From the NCBI RefSeq assembly GCF_000826545.1, contig NZ_CDME01000016.1, forward strand, positions 124,001-188,000: DNA of 64,000 nt, given 5' to 3'. Positions 42,662 through 51,603 of this stretch are shown one piece after another; the first letter of the stretch is position 1, and the number at the start of each line of letters is the position of its first letter. This DNA comes from Kibdelosporangium sp. MJ126-NF4 (GTDB lineage: Bacteria > Actinomycetota > Actinomycetes > Mycobacteriales > Pseudonocardiaceae). Below the pieces are notes generated by a model, which saw only the letters and a program-made list of their open reading frames with translations, was not told the DNA's origin and did no database searches. Made by a program: the position numbers and the translations under genes.

Positions 42662-42920
42662 GATCAGGGTCCGCGTGGCCAGCAAGGTGGGGCTGCACGC
42701 CAGGCCTGCCGCCTTGGTCGCCCGGCTGGCAGCCGAACAGCCGGTCACGGTGACCATTCGCAAGGAGGGCGGCGAGCCGGTGTCGGCGGCGAGCCTGCTC
42801 AACCTGATGACGCTCGGCGCGATGCACGGCGACGAGGTCATCCTCGCCGCGGAAGGCGATGCGGCTCGGTCCAGTTTGGACACACTGGCCGAGCTGATCG
42901 CCACCGATGTGGACGCCTAG
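42654..42920 (+). CDS. ptsH: Phosphocarrier protein HPr
   Basis: An 88-residue HPr. His15 in ASKVGLHARPAALVARLA is the EI-phosphorylated residue, and a Ser-46-like serine occurs in SAASLLNLMTLGA. It relays phosphate from EI (not in the window) to EIIA. GTG 42654 overlaps the EIIC gene by 8 bp. Its TAG stop forms part of the CTAG at the left edge of MITE-like element B. Confidence 0.95.
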   Translation: MLEIRVRVASKVGLHARPAALVARLAAEQPVTVTIRKEGGEPVSAASLLNLMTLGAMHGDEVILAAEGDAARSSLDTLAELIATDVDA

Positions 42921-43083
42921 TGGTTGCGACCGGATGTTCGTTGGGGGTATTCGGCGGATCCAGGTTTCCGCTGGGCGTGCCGGACGAAGGGGCCGGTACC
43001 GCTGTTGTACCGGCCCCTTTGGCCGGTGCGGTCAGCGGGAAGCTGGGCCGTCGAGACCCCCGACAGACATCCGGTCGTGACCA
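42921..43083. mobile_element. MITE-like element B (163 bp, CTAG-flanked)
   Basis: The terminal inverted repeats are TGGTTGCGACCGGATGT... (42921-42948) and, read inward from the right, TGGTCACGACCGGATGT... (43083-43056). They match at 23 of 28 positions and all five differences are transitions. CTAG borders both ends (42917-42920 and 43084-43087). No coding capacity is present. A strong terminator sits in the middle. The repeat ends differ from element A, so it is a second family with the same target. Confidence 0.6.
42987..43020 (+). terminator. Rho-independent terminator after ptsH
   Basis: AAGGGGCCGGTAC (42987-42999) pairs perfectly over 13 bp with GTACCGGCCCCTT (43007-43019) around a 7-nt loop, followed by TTT. 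It ends the EIIC-HPr transcript and lies inside MITE-like element B. Confidence 0.85.
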
Positions 43084-43091
43084 CTAGTTCT

Positions 43092-43277
43092 TCAGCGCCC
43101 GAGCTTGCGCCGCGCGGTGGTTCGTTGGGCCGCCGCGGCGACCGTCCCGACGGCCGCGACCGCACTGAACAACGCCAGGAAACCGGCAAAAAAGACGGCC
43201 ATGACAACAAGCACGACCGCCAGCATGCCCATGGTCAACGCTGTACCCACGCACACCCTCCGTTCAGCGATACTCAC
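43092..43277 (-). CDS. Small two-TM hypothetical protein
   Basis: A 61-residue protein, nearly all one hydrophobic region (about 12-47, LTMGMLAVVLVVMAVFFAGFLALFSAVAAVGTVAAAA) with a basic C-terminal tail (RTTARRKLGR). I do not recognise it. The GTG at 43277 is tentative; a start at the later VGTALTMG is possible. It ends 5 bp from the CTAG of MITE-like element B, and 43 bp separate its start from the aroE stop. Confidence 0.45.
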   Translation of the reverse strand: MSIAERRVCVGTALTMGMLAVVLVVMAVFFAGFLALFSAVAAVGTVAAAAQRTTARRKLGR

Positions 43278-43320
43278 CGCTTCGTGAGATCACTTACCTG
43301 TGTATCACGCCACAGGTCGG

Positions 43321-44181
43321 TCAGGCCAGCGGCAACGGCACGGTTCCGCCTGTCGCTTCGACCAACGCGTCCCGCATCGCTTCCCGGGGCGCCGGGCGGC
43401 CGGTGAACTGGGCGACCTGACCGAACGCCTGATGCAGCAACATGTCCAGCCCCGTGCCGATCCGGCCACCGCGCTCCCGCACCGCGACCGCGAGCGGAGT
43501 GGGCCACGGATGGTAGATCACGTCCACCACGCACGGCGCCGCCGCCAGTTCGGCAACGTGCGCGTCCGCGACACCCGCGGGCACCGTGCTCACGACGACG
43601 TCCGACGACACGACGAGATCCCGGAAGTCCGCGTCAGCCCAGCGATGCACTTCAAGCTTCACGCCAAGGCGTTCAGCGCACAGCAAAGCATCGGCCGCCC
43701 GCGTCGGATCTCTGACGACCAGAGCGAAAGAGCCAATGTCCACACTGGCCATCGCGACCAGCGCCGCCAGCGCCGTGCCACCGGCGCCGAGCAGAAGCGC
43801 CTGCGCACCAGGCTTTTTCCGATATCCGCCCGCGTAAAGCAGTGCGCCCGCAACACCATCCACATCGGTGCAGTCCACCCGCCACCCGCCGTCGGGCAGG
43901 TGCACGAGCGTGTTTCCCGCGCCCACAAGCGAAGCGCGCTCAGTGACGTCCGAGGCCACGGTCAACGCGGCGTGCTTGCCCGGCATGGTCACCGACAGCC
44001 CGGCCCACTCCGGCCCGAGCCCGGCGACCAGATCGGGCAGCCCGGCTTCGTCGCAGGTGATCCGCGAGTACGTCCAGCCCGTCAGGCCCTGGGCCGTATA
44101 GGCGGCCGAGTGCAGGACGGGCGACAACGAGTGTTCAACGGGTTTCCCGACGACAGCCGCCTGGCGGTCAGTAGGCACCAC
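43321..44181 (-). CDS. aroE: Shikimate dehydrogenase
   Basis: A 286-residue NADP-linked reductase, 3-dehydroshikimate to shikimate. It has GKPVEHSLSPVLHSAAY (shikimate site), LSVTMPGKHAAL, GAGNTLVHLPDGG, the nucleotide loop LLLGAGGTALAAL and the C-terminal DMLLHQAFGQVAQFTG. The start is GTG 44181, or the adjacent GTG 44178. It overlaps the end of mltG by 14 bp. It is separated from the other aro genes by the PTS/prepilin segment. Confidence 0.94.
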   Translation of the reverse strand: MVPTDRQAAVVGKPVEHSLSPVLHSAAYTAQGLTGWTYSRITCDEAGLPDLVAGLGPEWAGLSVTMPGKHAALTVASDVTERASLVGAGNTLVHLPDGGWRVDCTDVDGVAGALLYAGGYRKKPGAQALLLGAGGTALAALVAMASVDIGSFALVVRDPTRAADALLCAERLGVKLEVHRWADADFRDLVVSSDVVVSTVPAGVADAHVAELAAAPCVVDVIYHPWPTPLAVAVRERGGRIGTGLDMLLHQAFGQVAQFTGRPAPREAMRDALVEATGGTVPLPLA

Positions 44182-45385
44182 GAGCCCTGGCGTCCTTCTG
44201 GTTCTGGGTGTGTTCCGTCTCCGTCACGGCGAAACACGACGTGCCGTCCTTGTAGCACTTCACGAAGTACACCCACGGCCCGTCTTCCGGCTTCGCCGCG
44301 GCCAGCAACGCGTTCTTGCTGGTGGCCGCGATCGGTGTCGGCGTGAGCCCGAAGTTCAGGTACGTGTTGTACGGACCCGGGGTGTTGCGGGTCGAGGTGG
44401 TGGTCGTGATGACCGGGGCGTCCAGCGGGTAGTTGATCGTCGAGTCGAACCCGAGCCTGATGTTGTCGGCCAACCGCCGGTAGATCACGCGGGAGATCTT
44501 CCCGAAGTCCTTTTCGATGCCTTCACGCTCGACCAGCGAGCCCATGGTCAGCAGCTGGTACGGCGTGTACCCGGTTTTCTCGGCCAGCTTGGGCATCCCC
44601 CAGCCGTCCAGCGTCGTCGCGGAGTCCTTGACCACCTTGGTCAGCAGCTCCTGCGCACTCATCCCCGGCTGCACGTCGTAGACGCCCGGCGTGATCAGGC
44701 CTTCCAGCCTGCGCTTCGGCTCGGCCTGCGCCGCGAACGGCACCGCCCACGCAGGCGCGCCGAGCTGGGCCAGATCGGTGCCCTCGGCGACTTTGCGCAG
44801 TTCCTCGACCGTGGGACCGGTCTTCTTGCCGTCCATCGTCACGGTGCCCGCGTTGGAGATCAGCGTGAAGATGCCAGGGGTGACCTTGTTCTCCGGCAGT
44901 TTGATGTCGTCGAGCTGCGTGCCGGACTTGATCTGCAACTGGCCGACCCGTGCGTCCTTCGAGGTGATCCGGTCGACCGCGGCCTGGCCGGACATCTTGG
45001 TCTTCATCAGGTAGTAGCCCGGCTGGATGGCCTTGACCTTCGGGTTGTCGTCACCGGCCGAGGTGAACGCGCGTGGGCTGGCCACGATGCCCTTCTCCTC
45101 CAGCGACGCGCCGATGCTGGCCGTGCCCTGGCTGGGCTTCACCTCGACCACGATGTCGCTCTCGCCCTTGCCTGCGTAGTCGTCGAAACCGCCGATGCCG
45201 AGCACCTGGGTGATGCCGAACCAGACACCACCGGCGATGAGCGCGACCACCACGACCGCGATCACCCAGAATGTCGGGCCACGGCGTTTGCGCCCTGATT
45301 GGCGCGGTTCGTCGTCGTAGTCGTCATCGTCATCATGGTCGCGACTACGCGAATTGTTGTCGAACAGCCCGAGTCCGTCGGTCAC
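44168..45385 (-). CDS. mltG: Endolytic murein transglycosylase MltG
   Basis: A 405-residue membrane-anchored lytic transglycosylase that ends glycan chains. It has an acidic cytoplasmic tail ([11 protein letters not shown]), one TM helix (about 39-60), a LysM-like region, and the YceG catalytic domain with the conserved Glu in [25 protein letters not shown], followed by [26 protein letters not shown] and [11 protein letters not shown]. The GTG at 45385 overlaps the ruvX stop (GTGA); a longer frame enters ruvX and is rejected. Confidence 0.94.
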   Translation of the reverse strand: MTDGLGLFDNNSRSRDHDDDDDYDDEPRQSGRKRRGPTFWVIAVVVVALIAGGVWFGITQVLGIGGFDDYAGKGESDIVVEVKPSQGTASIGASLEEKGIVASPRAFTSAGDDNPKVKAIQPGYYLMKTKMSGQAAVDRITSKDARVGQLQIKSGTQLDDIKLPENKVTPGIFTLISNAGTVTMDGKKTGPTVEELRKVAEGTDLAQLGAPAWAVPFAAQAEPKRRLEGLITPGVYDVQPGMSAQELLTKVVKDSATTLDGWGMPKLAEKTGYTPYQLLTMGSLVEREGIEKDFGKISRVIYRRLADNIRLGFDSTINYPLDAPVITTTTSTRNTPGPYNTYLNFGLTPTPIAATSKNALLAAAKPEDGPWVYFVKCYKDGTSCFAVTETEHTQNQKDARARGAY

Positions 45386-45906
45386 TCCGCACCCTCCGGT
45401 GAACTCTCCCCGACCCGGTCGTTGTTCCTGCGTATGGCCGCCGCGCGCGCATCCAGCCACGCCTGCAGGATCTCCACGGCAGCGGCCTGGTCGACCACCG
45501 CGCGCTGCTTCTTTCCCCGCACACCACGCTGGGACAGCATCCGCGACGCTGTCACCGTGGTGAGTCGCTCGTCACCGAGCCGGACAGGCACTCCGATCCG
45601 CCCGGAGAGCTGCTCCGCGTAGGCGACCGCGCCGATCGCCGCCGGGCCGTGTCGGCCGGCCAACGTCTTGGGCAACCCGACCACCACCTCGACCACATCG
45701 TGCTCCACGACAAGCCGGGCGAGCTGGTCCAGATCGCTTCCGGCCTTTTCGTCACGGGACAGAGTAACGAGTGGGGTCGCGAGCATCGGAGCTGGATCGC
45801 TCAGCGCGACGCCGACCCGTACCGAGCCGACGTCGACGCCGAGTCTCCGGCCAGGCCCGGGGTCGTCGTCCCCCGGGCGGTGCGCGGCCGGACCGTCCTG
45901 CGTCAC
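45382..45906 (-). CDS. ruvX: Holliday-junction resolvase-like RuvX (YqgF)
   Basis: A 174-residue RNase H-fold nuclease implicated in pre-16S rRNA maturation. It has [51 protein letters not shown] and [20 protein letters not shown]. The start is GTG 45906, overlapping the alaS stop (GTGA). An unusually charged N-terminal extension of about 20 residues precedes the core. Confidence 0.94.
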   Translation of the reverse strand: MTQDGPAAHRPGDDDPGPGRRLGVDVGSVRVGVALSDPAPMLATPLVTLSRDEKAGSDLDQLARLVVEHDVVEVVVGLPKTLAGRHGPAAIGAVAYAEQLSGRIGVPVRLGDERLTTVTASRMLSQRGVRGKKQRAVVDQAAAVEILQAWLDARAAAIRRNNDRVGESSPEGAE

Positions 45907-48566
45907 GGGCCGCCCAGTTCCTTGCGCAACAGGGCGATGGCGTCGTCGATCCCGGCGGGCCGGGTGCCGCCGCCCTGGGCCATGTCCGGCTTGCCGCCGC
46001 CGCGGCCTTCGATGGCCGGGGCGAACGAGCCGACCAGCTTGCCGGCGGCGAGGCCCTTGTCCCTGGCCACACTGGTGGTGGCCACGACGAAGCTGACCTT
46101 GTCCCCGGCCGGGACGAACAGGGCGACCACGCCGGGCTCGCCGGTGCCGAGCCGGTTGCGGACGTCGGTGGCCAGCGCACGCAGGGCACCGGCGTCGACG
46201 CCCTCAGGCACCTTCTCGGCGACCAGTCGGACGCCGTTCACGTCGTGGGCCTTGGCGGCCAGGTCACCGGCGGACTGCAGCACCTGGGCGATACGCAGCT
46301 GCTCGATCTCCTTCTCGGCGCTCTTGATCCGGCCGAGCAGGCCCTCGATCCGGCCGGGCAGCTCGACCGAGGGGACCTTCAGCTGGTCGGCGAGTTGGCT
46401 CACGAGCAGCTGCTCCTTGCGGACGTAGCGCAGCGCGTCCGATCCGACCAGGGCCTCGACCCGGTGCACGCCCGACCCGATGGACGCGTCGGCGACCAGC
46501 TTGACGAGGCCGAGCTGGCCGATCCGGCCGACGTGCGTCCCGCCGCACAGCTCGCGGGAGTACTCGCCCATGTCGACCACGCGCACGTTGTCGCCGTACT
46601 TCTCGCCGAACAGGGCGACAGCGCCCAGCTCGAGGGCCTTGGCCTTGGTCGTGGTGAACGTCTGGACCTCGACGTCGGTCTGCAGGTAGTCGTTCACCTC
46701 CTCCTCGACCTCGGTGAGGATGTCGGACGACACAGAGCCGGGCGTGGTGAAGTCGAACCGCATGCGGCCGGGCGAGTTCAGCGACCCGGCCTGGGCGGCG
46801 CGCTGGCCGTAGGCGCCGCGCACAGCGGCGTGCACGAGGTGCGTGGCGGAGTGCGCGCGTTCGATGGCCTTGCGGCGGTCGCGGTCGACCGAGCCGGTGA
46901 CCTCGGCGTCCAAGCCGATCTCGCCCGAGAGGATGGTCACCCGGTGCACGAACAGGCCGGGGACGACTTTCTGCACGTCGTCGACCTGGATCTCGGCGCC
47001 GGAGCCGACCAGCAGGCCGGTGTCGGCGATCTGGCCACCGCTTTCGGCGTAGAACGGCGTCCGGTCGAGGATCAGTTCGGCGTGCTGACCGGCCGTCACC
47101 TTCGACACCGGTCGCCCGTCGACGAGCAGGGCGACCACGCGGGCGGTCGACTGCAGGTCGGTGTAGCCGAGGAACTCGGTGTCACCGTGCTGCTCGAGGA
47201 CCTTGCGGAACTCCGACAGGTCGCCGTGCCCGGTCTTGCGAGTGGCGGCGTCGGCCTTGGCACGCTGCCGCTGCTCCTCCATCAGCTCGCGGAACCGGGT
47301 CTCGTCGACCTGCAGGCCCTGCTCGGAAGCCATCTCCAGGGTGAGGTCGATCGGGAAGCCGTACGTGTCGTGCAGCTGGAAGGCCTTGTCACCGGCCAGT
47401 GTCCTGCTGCCGCTGTCCTTGGTCTGCGAGGCGGCCACGTCGAAGATCCGGGACCCGGTGGTGAGGGTGGCGCGGAAGGCCTCCTCCTCGGTCTTCATCA
47501 CGGCCGAGATCCGGTCGAAGTCGCGGACCAGCTCCGGGTACGACGGGCCCATGGCGTCCCGTACGACAGCGGCGAACTCGGGCAGCACCGGCTCGTCGAC
47601 ACCCAGCAGACGCACCGACCGCACGATCCGGCGCAGCAGGCGGCGCAGCACGTAGCCACGGCCTTCGTTGCCCGGGGTCACACCGTCGCCGATCAGCATC
47701 ACGCCGCTGCGGGCGTGGTCGGCGATGACGCGGAACCGCACGTCGTCGATGTGGTCGGCGCCGTAGCGGCGGTTCGACATCTCCTCGGCCTTGCCGATCA
47801 CCGGGCGGACGAGGTCGGTCTCGTAGACGTTGTCGACGCCCTGCAGCACGTAGGCGACGCGCTCGACGCCCATCCCGGTGTCGATGTTCTTCTTCGGCAG
47901 GGTGCCGATCGGCTTGTGGCCGTACTTCGGGCTCTGCTCGCCGCGGATGTCCTGCATGAAGACCAGGTTCCAGATCTCGAGGTACCTGTCCTCGTCGACG
48001 ACCGGGCCGCCTTCCTTGCCGAACTCGGCGCCGCGGTCGTAGTAGATCTCCGAGCAGGGGCCACCAGGGCCGGGCACGCCCATGTCCCAGTAGTTGTCCA
48101 GGCCGTCGCGGCGCTGGATCCGCTCGTCGGGCAGGCCGGTGATCTTCTTCCAGAGCTCGATGGCCTCGTCGTCGTCGAGGTAGACGGTGGTCCAGATCCG
48201 CTCGGGGTCCAGCCCGTATCCGCCGTCGTCCTGGGAGCCGGTGATCAGGTTCCAGGCGTGCTCGATGGCACCGGCCTTGAAGTAGTCGCCGAACGAGAAG
48301 TTCCCGGCCATCTGGAAGAACGTGTTGTGCCGCGTGGTCTTGCCGACCTCGTCGATGTCACCCGTGCGCACGCACTTCTGCACACTGGTGGCGGTCGGGT
48401 ATGGCGGCGGGGCCTCGCCGAGGAAGTACGGCTTGAACTGCACCATGCCCGCGTTGACGAACAGCAGGTTCGGGTCGTCGAGGATCAGCGAGGCGCTCGG
48501 CACCTCGGTATGCCCGGCGTTCTTGAAGTGGGTCAGGAAACGGTTGCGGATCTCATGCGTCTGCAC
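45903..48566 (-). CDS. alaS: Alanyl-tRNA synthetase
   Basis: An 887-residue class II synthetase. The aminoacylation core includes [18 protein letters not shown] and [21 protein letters not shown]. The editing domain has [13 protein letters not shown] and [13 protein letters not shown] (zinc ligands). The C-terminal C-Ala domain has [12 protein letters not shown]. It begins at ATG 48566. Gene order alaS-ruvX-mltG-aroE matches mycobacteria. The length is normal. Confidence 0.98.
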   Translation of the reverse strand: MQTHEIRNRFLTHFKNAGHTEVPSASLILDDPNLLFVNAGMVQFKPYFLGEAPPPYPTATSVQKCVRTGDIDEVGKTTRHNTFFQMAGNFSFGDYFKAGAIEHAWNLITGSQDDGGYGLDPERIWTTVYLDDDEAIELWKKITGLPDERIQRRDGLDNYWDMGVPGPGGPCSEIYYDRGAEFGKEGGPVVDEDRYLEIWNLVFMQDIRGEQSPKYGHKPIGTLPKKNIDTGMGVERVAYVLQGVDNVYETDLVRPVIGKAEEMSNRRYGADHIDDVRFRVIADHARSGVMLIGDGVTPGNEGRGYVLRRLLRRIVRSVRLLGVDEPVLPEFAAVVRDAMGPSYPELVRDFDRISAVMKTEEEAFRATLTTGSRIFDVAASQTKDSGSRTLAGDKAFQLHDTYGFPIDLTLEMASEQGLQVDETRFRELMEEQRQRAKADAATRKTGHGDLSEFRKVLEQHGDTEFLGYTDLQSTARVVALLVDGRPVSKVTAGQHAELILDRTPFYAESGGQIADTGLLVGSGAEIQVDDVQKVVPGLFVHRVTILSGEIGLDAEVTGSVDRDRRKAIERAHSATHLVHAAVRGAYGQRAAQAGSLNSPGRMRFDFTTPGSVSSDILTEVEEEVNDYLQTDVEVQTFTTTKAKALELGAVALFGEKYGDNVRVVDMGEYSRELCGGTHVGRIGQLGLVKLVADASIGSGVHRVEALVGSDALRYVRKEQLLVSQLADQLKVPSVELPGRIEGLLGRIKSAEKEIEQLRIAQVLQSAGDLAAKAHDVNGVRLVAEKVPEGVDAGALRALATDVRNRLGTGEPGVVALFVPAGDKVSFVVATTSVARDKGLAAGKLVGSFAPAIEGRGGGKPDMAQGGGTRPAGIDDAIALLRKELGGP

Positions 48567-48637
48567 GGCTCATCCCTGCAAGGAGGTGTGGTCAGGTCAG
48601 GTGGCGGGCACGGCGGAACGACGGGCAGCGAGGCGAC

Positions 48638-48904
48638 TCAGTCGTCCGCCCGTCGCGCTCGCGCGCCGTGGAGGCGCACGCCCGACTGCTCGGTCACCAC
48701 GTCCTGCAACTCCTTCTCACGTTCCTGCATCCCCGCGCGCACGTCCGCACCGAACGCGCCCACGGCTCCCGCCAGCTCACGCATGGCGTCGCTGACGTTC
48801 TCGGCCACACCCGCCGGTGTGGCCTGATAGGCCTTCTGCCTCAGTTTACGGGACAGTGCAACTCCGGCCGCGACGCCGAGGCCCATCCAGAACAGCCTGC
48901 TCAT
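48638..48904 (-). CDS. Small membrane-associated protein upstream of alaS
   Basis: An 88-residue conserved-type protein. It has a short N-terminal hydrophobic segment (SRLFWMGLGVAAGVALS), then ATPAGVAENVSDAMRELAGAVGAFGADVRAGMQEREKEL, an amphipathic helix. It overlaps the DUF948 gene (ATGA, 48901-48904) and lies 71 bp before alaS. Proteins of this kind accompany DUF948 beside alaS in related genomes. The function is unknown. Confidence 0.8.
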   Translation of the reverse strand: MSRLFWMGLGVAAGVALSRKLRQKAYQATPAGVAENVSDAMRELAGAVGAFGADVRAGMQEREKELQDVVTEQSGVRLHGARARRADD

Positions 48905-49302
48905 TTGCGACCCCTACGCGTGCGCGTGTGCTTGCCCTCGCGCTCTTCCTTGCGCTTGCGGCGGGCCTTGATCGCCTTGCTCAAGCCGTAGGACACGGCT
49001 GCGACCTTGACGAGCGGGCCACCCAGCGTCGCGGTGAACACCGAGGTCAGCGCGGACACGTTGCCGCTGACCGCCTGCGCGTTGGCCGTGATGCCGTCGA
49101 CCCGCTCAAGCTGCGTGTTGACGTGCGTGAGCGTGGTGTTGGCGCCGGTGAACAACGGGTCTGAGTTCTCATGCGCCTTGCGGATCGCGATGGTGGCCTC
49201 GTCCAGCGTGCGTCCGAGTTTGATCAACGGGCGCGTCACCAGAATCACCAGCAGCAGGAACACGGCTACAGCCGCAGCCGCGATCCATTCCCCTGCGGAC
49301 AC
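48901..49302 (-). CDS. DUF948-domain membrane protein
   Basis: A 133-residue protein with one N-terminal TM helix (about 7-27, IAAAAVAVFLLLVILVTRPLI) and a helical region (LIKLGRTLDEATIAIRKAHENSDPLFTGANTTLTHVNTQLERVDGITANA) that fits DUF948. A very basic C-terminal tail follows (KARRKRKEEREGKHTRTRRGRK). GTG 49302. It is coupled to the following small gene. The role is not known; it may act in envelope stress or division. Confidence 0.85.
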   Translation of the reverse strand: MSAGEWIAAAAVAVFLLLVILVTRPLIKLGRTLDEATIAIRKAHENSDPLFTGANTTLTHVNTQLERVDGITANAQAVSGNVSALTSVFTATLGGPLVKVAAVSYGLSKAIKARRKRKEEREGKHTRTRRGRK

Positions 49303-49361
49303 GAAGCCTCCCGGTAAGGCGGTTGCTCGAATTGGGTGAAGGAAAGGTTACCGGTGCGCTG

Positions 49362-49910
49362 TCAGTCGTCCGGCAGGGCCTCAAGGCCGAGGTCCGCGCG
49401 CATCTCGGCACGCAGCGCCTTGTACCCGGCCTGCGACTCGTCCCACAGTTCCTTCACCCGCTGCCACTCCGGCGCGGGCCCGGTGGTCAGGTACATCGAG
49501 AGCCGTGAGCGGGGCAGCATGGTGTCGCGCATCATGTCCTTGATGCGCTGTGGGGCGAACAAGTTCACCGGTCCGAGTGACAGCCGCAGCTCCTCGCGGG
49601 CCCGCCAGACGTCCGCCTTGTTCTCGTCGGTGAGCTCGGCCTCCCGGCGGACCATCGCGATCACCGGGTAAACCAGCCAGTCATAGGCCTCGACAGAGGC
49701 GATGACCTGCGAGTACGCGTTCTGCCTGCCCTCGTGACCGCGGTTCTCGAGCTCCCTGCCACGCTCGCGGTGCCACTTCTTGTCCTCGCGCTCCTGGTCA
49801 CGCCGCCACCGGCGGTCCTCCCGCCACGCGGCGATGAACTGCGCGCACAGCACGCCGATGAACCCGACCAACGCGACGGCGATCGTCACCCACAACGGCA
49901 CCTGGGACAT
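49362..49910 (-). CDS. Hypothetical membrane coiled-coil protein next to Mrr nuclease
   Basis: A 182-residue protein with one TM helix (about 6-26, LWVTIAVALVGFIGVLCAQFI), then a very charged helix (REDRRWRRDQEREDKKWHRERGRELENR) and a mixed helical domain (ASVEAYDWLVYPVIAMVRREAELT ... FAPQRIKDMMRDTML). I recognise no catalytic motif. It lies 13 bp downstream of the Mrr-type gene and is probably co-transcribed. Such TM-plus-coil proteins are frequent singletons in actinobacteria. Confidence 0.75.
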   Translation of the reverse strand: MSQVPLWVTIAVALVGFIGVLCAQFIAAWREDRRWRRDQEREDKKWHRERGRELENRGHEGRQNAYSQVIASVEAYDWLVYPVIAMVRREAELTDENKADVWRAREELRLSLGPVNLFAPQRIKDMMRDTMLPRSRLSMYLTTGPAPEWQRVKELWDESQAGYKALRAEMRADLGLEALPDD

Positions 49911-49923
49911 CGGGGAAACCTAG

Positions 49924-51516
49924 CTAACTGCCCACCACGACATCCAAACCGAGGTGCTTGGACAACAGGAACTTGAGCTCGCCGCGGTCGATCAGCTGGA
50001 TGCGTCCGTGCCGACTGGCGAAGTCGACCGTCGCCTTGCCGAACCAGGACGTGGTGACGAGCACGCCGCGGCTCGCCCGTTTGTCGTCCATGACACCGGC
50101 GAGCGCCCTGACCGCCTCGACAGGGACGACTTTTCGGTACCGCTTCGCCTGGACCACGCAGAGACCACCCATGATCGGGTCCTCGTTGACCACGACCGCG
50201 TCGACACCGTCGTCACGCGAGGCCTGCGTGGCCCACGACTTCATCCCCATGGCCTCGAACAACTGCTTGACCAGCACCTCGAACTCGAACGGCCGCATCT
50301 CCACCAGCACTGTCCTCGAATCCAGGCCTGCCGCCGCGTCGTGCGCGTCAACGAGGCGGTACTTCGACAGGTCGGGATCGAAGATCGGGCGCACCGCCTC
50401 GAAGTCCCACGGATGTGGGGAAACAAGCGCGTTGAGGTGCCGCAGACACTCCTCGGGTTCGAGCCTGTCCAGTACGAACTGGCCGAACTGTTCGCGAGTC
50501 GCGGACACACTGATGAGACAAGGTCTCTCCGCTTGACCTGTGGCCTTGTTGTGAGTCGAGACGTGACCGTTGACAGCGACCTCGTCCACCACGGTGGGAG
50601 GTTTTATGTCGAAAGCGTCACGCATGGTGCGGAGTACGACTTGGGCGACGAGGTTGGCGTAGCGCTGCTTCACCTCTTTCACCGGTCGGGGTTTGGCCGC
50701 GATCTCGTCACGCGTACGCACATAGGCATACTCACGGGTCTCGGGAATGGCATCCAGCCCCGGCAGGTCCCGAATGATCAAAAGCTTTCGCGCACCCGGC
50801 TGATAAGCGGTCTCCACGTCGACCGGCAGGTCGTCGGGCAGCGGACAGGCTTCGAGAAGCAGTTCGAAATACTCCTCCACCGCTTGCGGCACCCCGGCGT
50901 CGACATCTCGCTGCAACTGGTCGACCCGCGCGTTGTGCTCAGCCACCTCCTGCTGTGCGGCCGCCTCGGCCTGGCTGTGCTTTGACTGGGCCGCCGCGAG
51001 GTGCGAACGCCGCCGCTGCTCCTGCTCCTGGTAGGCCGCCTGTGCCGCCGTGAAGCGTTCCTCAGCCTCCCGGGTGGCGCGTTCCCGGCTTGATTTGCCG
51101 AACACCCGGCCAAGGCCGGTCGCTGCCGCGGGAGCGTACTGCTCCCATTGCGGGGCTTGTTCCGCCACGCCCAACGCCCCTGGCTCGAACGTCGTCGGCG
51201 TATGGGTCCGGCGGAGTTCGTCGAAGGAAAGAACGCGCGGCAGCGTGGACAGCAGTATCGAGTCCAGGTCAGCCACCCGCGTGGCCACAGCGCTCGTCAT
51301 TTCGACAGCCGCGGCCTGCTGATCCTCGAGATGTCGCGTCCGCTGCTCACGCGTGGCATCGACTTCCGCCCGTTTGGCGGCTTGTTCGGCACGCTGCTGT
51401 TCCCTTATAGCTTGCGCCGCGATGCGCTTCTGCTCCGCGTGAAAACGCCGCTCGGCCAACTCCCGTTGTCTACGCTGGTGCTCCAACTCGGCAAAGAATC
51501 CACGCTTCCGCGCCAT
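49924..51516 (-). CDS. Mrr-type restriction endonuclease with long coiled coil
   Basis: A 530-residue protein. The N-terminal 180 residues are a K/R/E/Q-rich coiled coil (ELEHQRRQRELAERRFHAEQKRIAAQAIREQQR). A central domain (about 190-395) is unrecognised. The C-terminal Mrr-cat domain (about 400-525) has the PD-(D/E)xK set: DDGVDAVVVNEDP and VVQAKRYRK (QxK), then GVLVTTSWFGKATVDFASRH. Mrr nucleases cut modified or foreign DNA. No methylase is nearby, so type IV-like restriction is likely. ATG 51516 is chosen over an upstream start at 51573 because it begins the conserved basic helix. Confidence 0.82.
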   Translation of the reverse strand: MARKRGFFAELEHQRRQRELAERRFHAEQKRIAAQAIREQQRAEQAAKRAEVDATREQRTRHLEDQQAAAVEMTSAVATRVADLDSILLSTLPRVLSFDELRRTHTPTTFEPGALGVAEQAPQWEQYAPAAATGLGRVFGKSSRERATREAEERFTAAQAAYQEQEQRRRSHLAAAQSKHSQAEAAAQQEVAEHNARVDQLQRDVDAGVPQAVEEYFELLLEACPLPDDLPVDVETAYQPGARKLLIIRDLPGLDAIPETREYAYVRTRDEIAAKPRPVKEVKQRYANLVAQVVLRTMRDAFDIKPPTVVDEVAVNGHVSTHNKATGQAERPCLISVSATREQFGQFVLDRLEPEECLRHLNALVSPHPWDFEAVRPIFDPDLSKYRLVDAHDAAAGLDSRTVLVEMRPFEFEVLVKQLFEAMGMKSWATQASRDDGVDAVVVNEDPIMGGLCVVQAKRYRKVVPVEAVRALAGVMDDKRASRGVLVTTSWFGKATVDFASRHGRIQLIDRGELKFLLSKHLGLDVVVGS

Positions 51517-51603
51517 GTGAGACCCCACCCTCGATAACGCATTCCCGCTATCCGACGTTAGTGGGTTGGTCAAGCTATTGAATGCGCACCGGTCACCCCA
51601 TGC

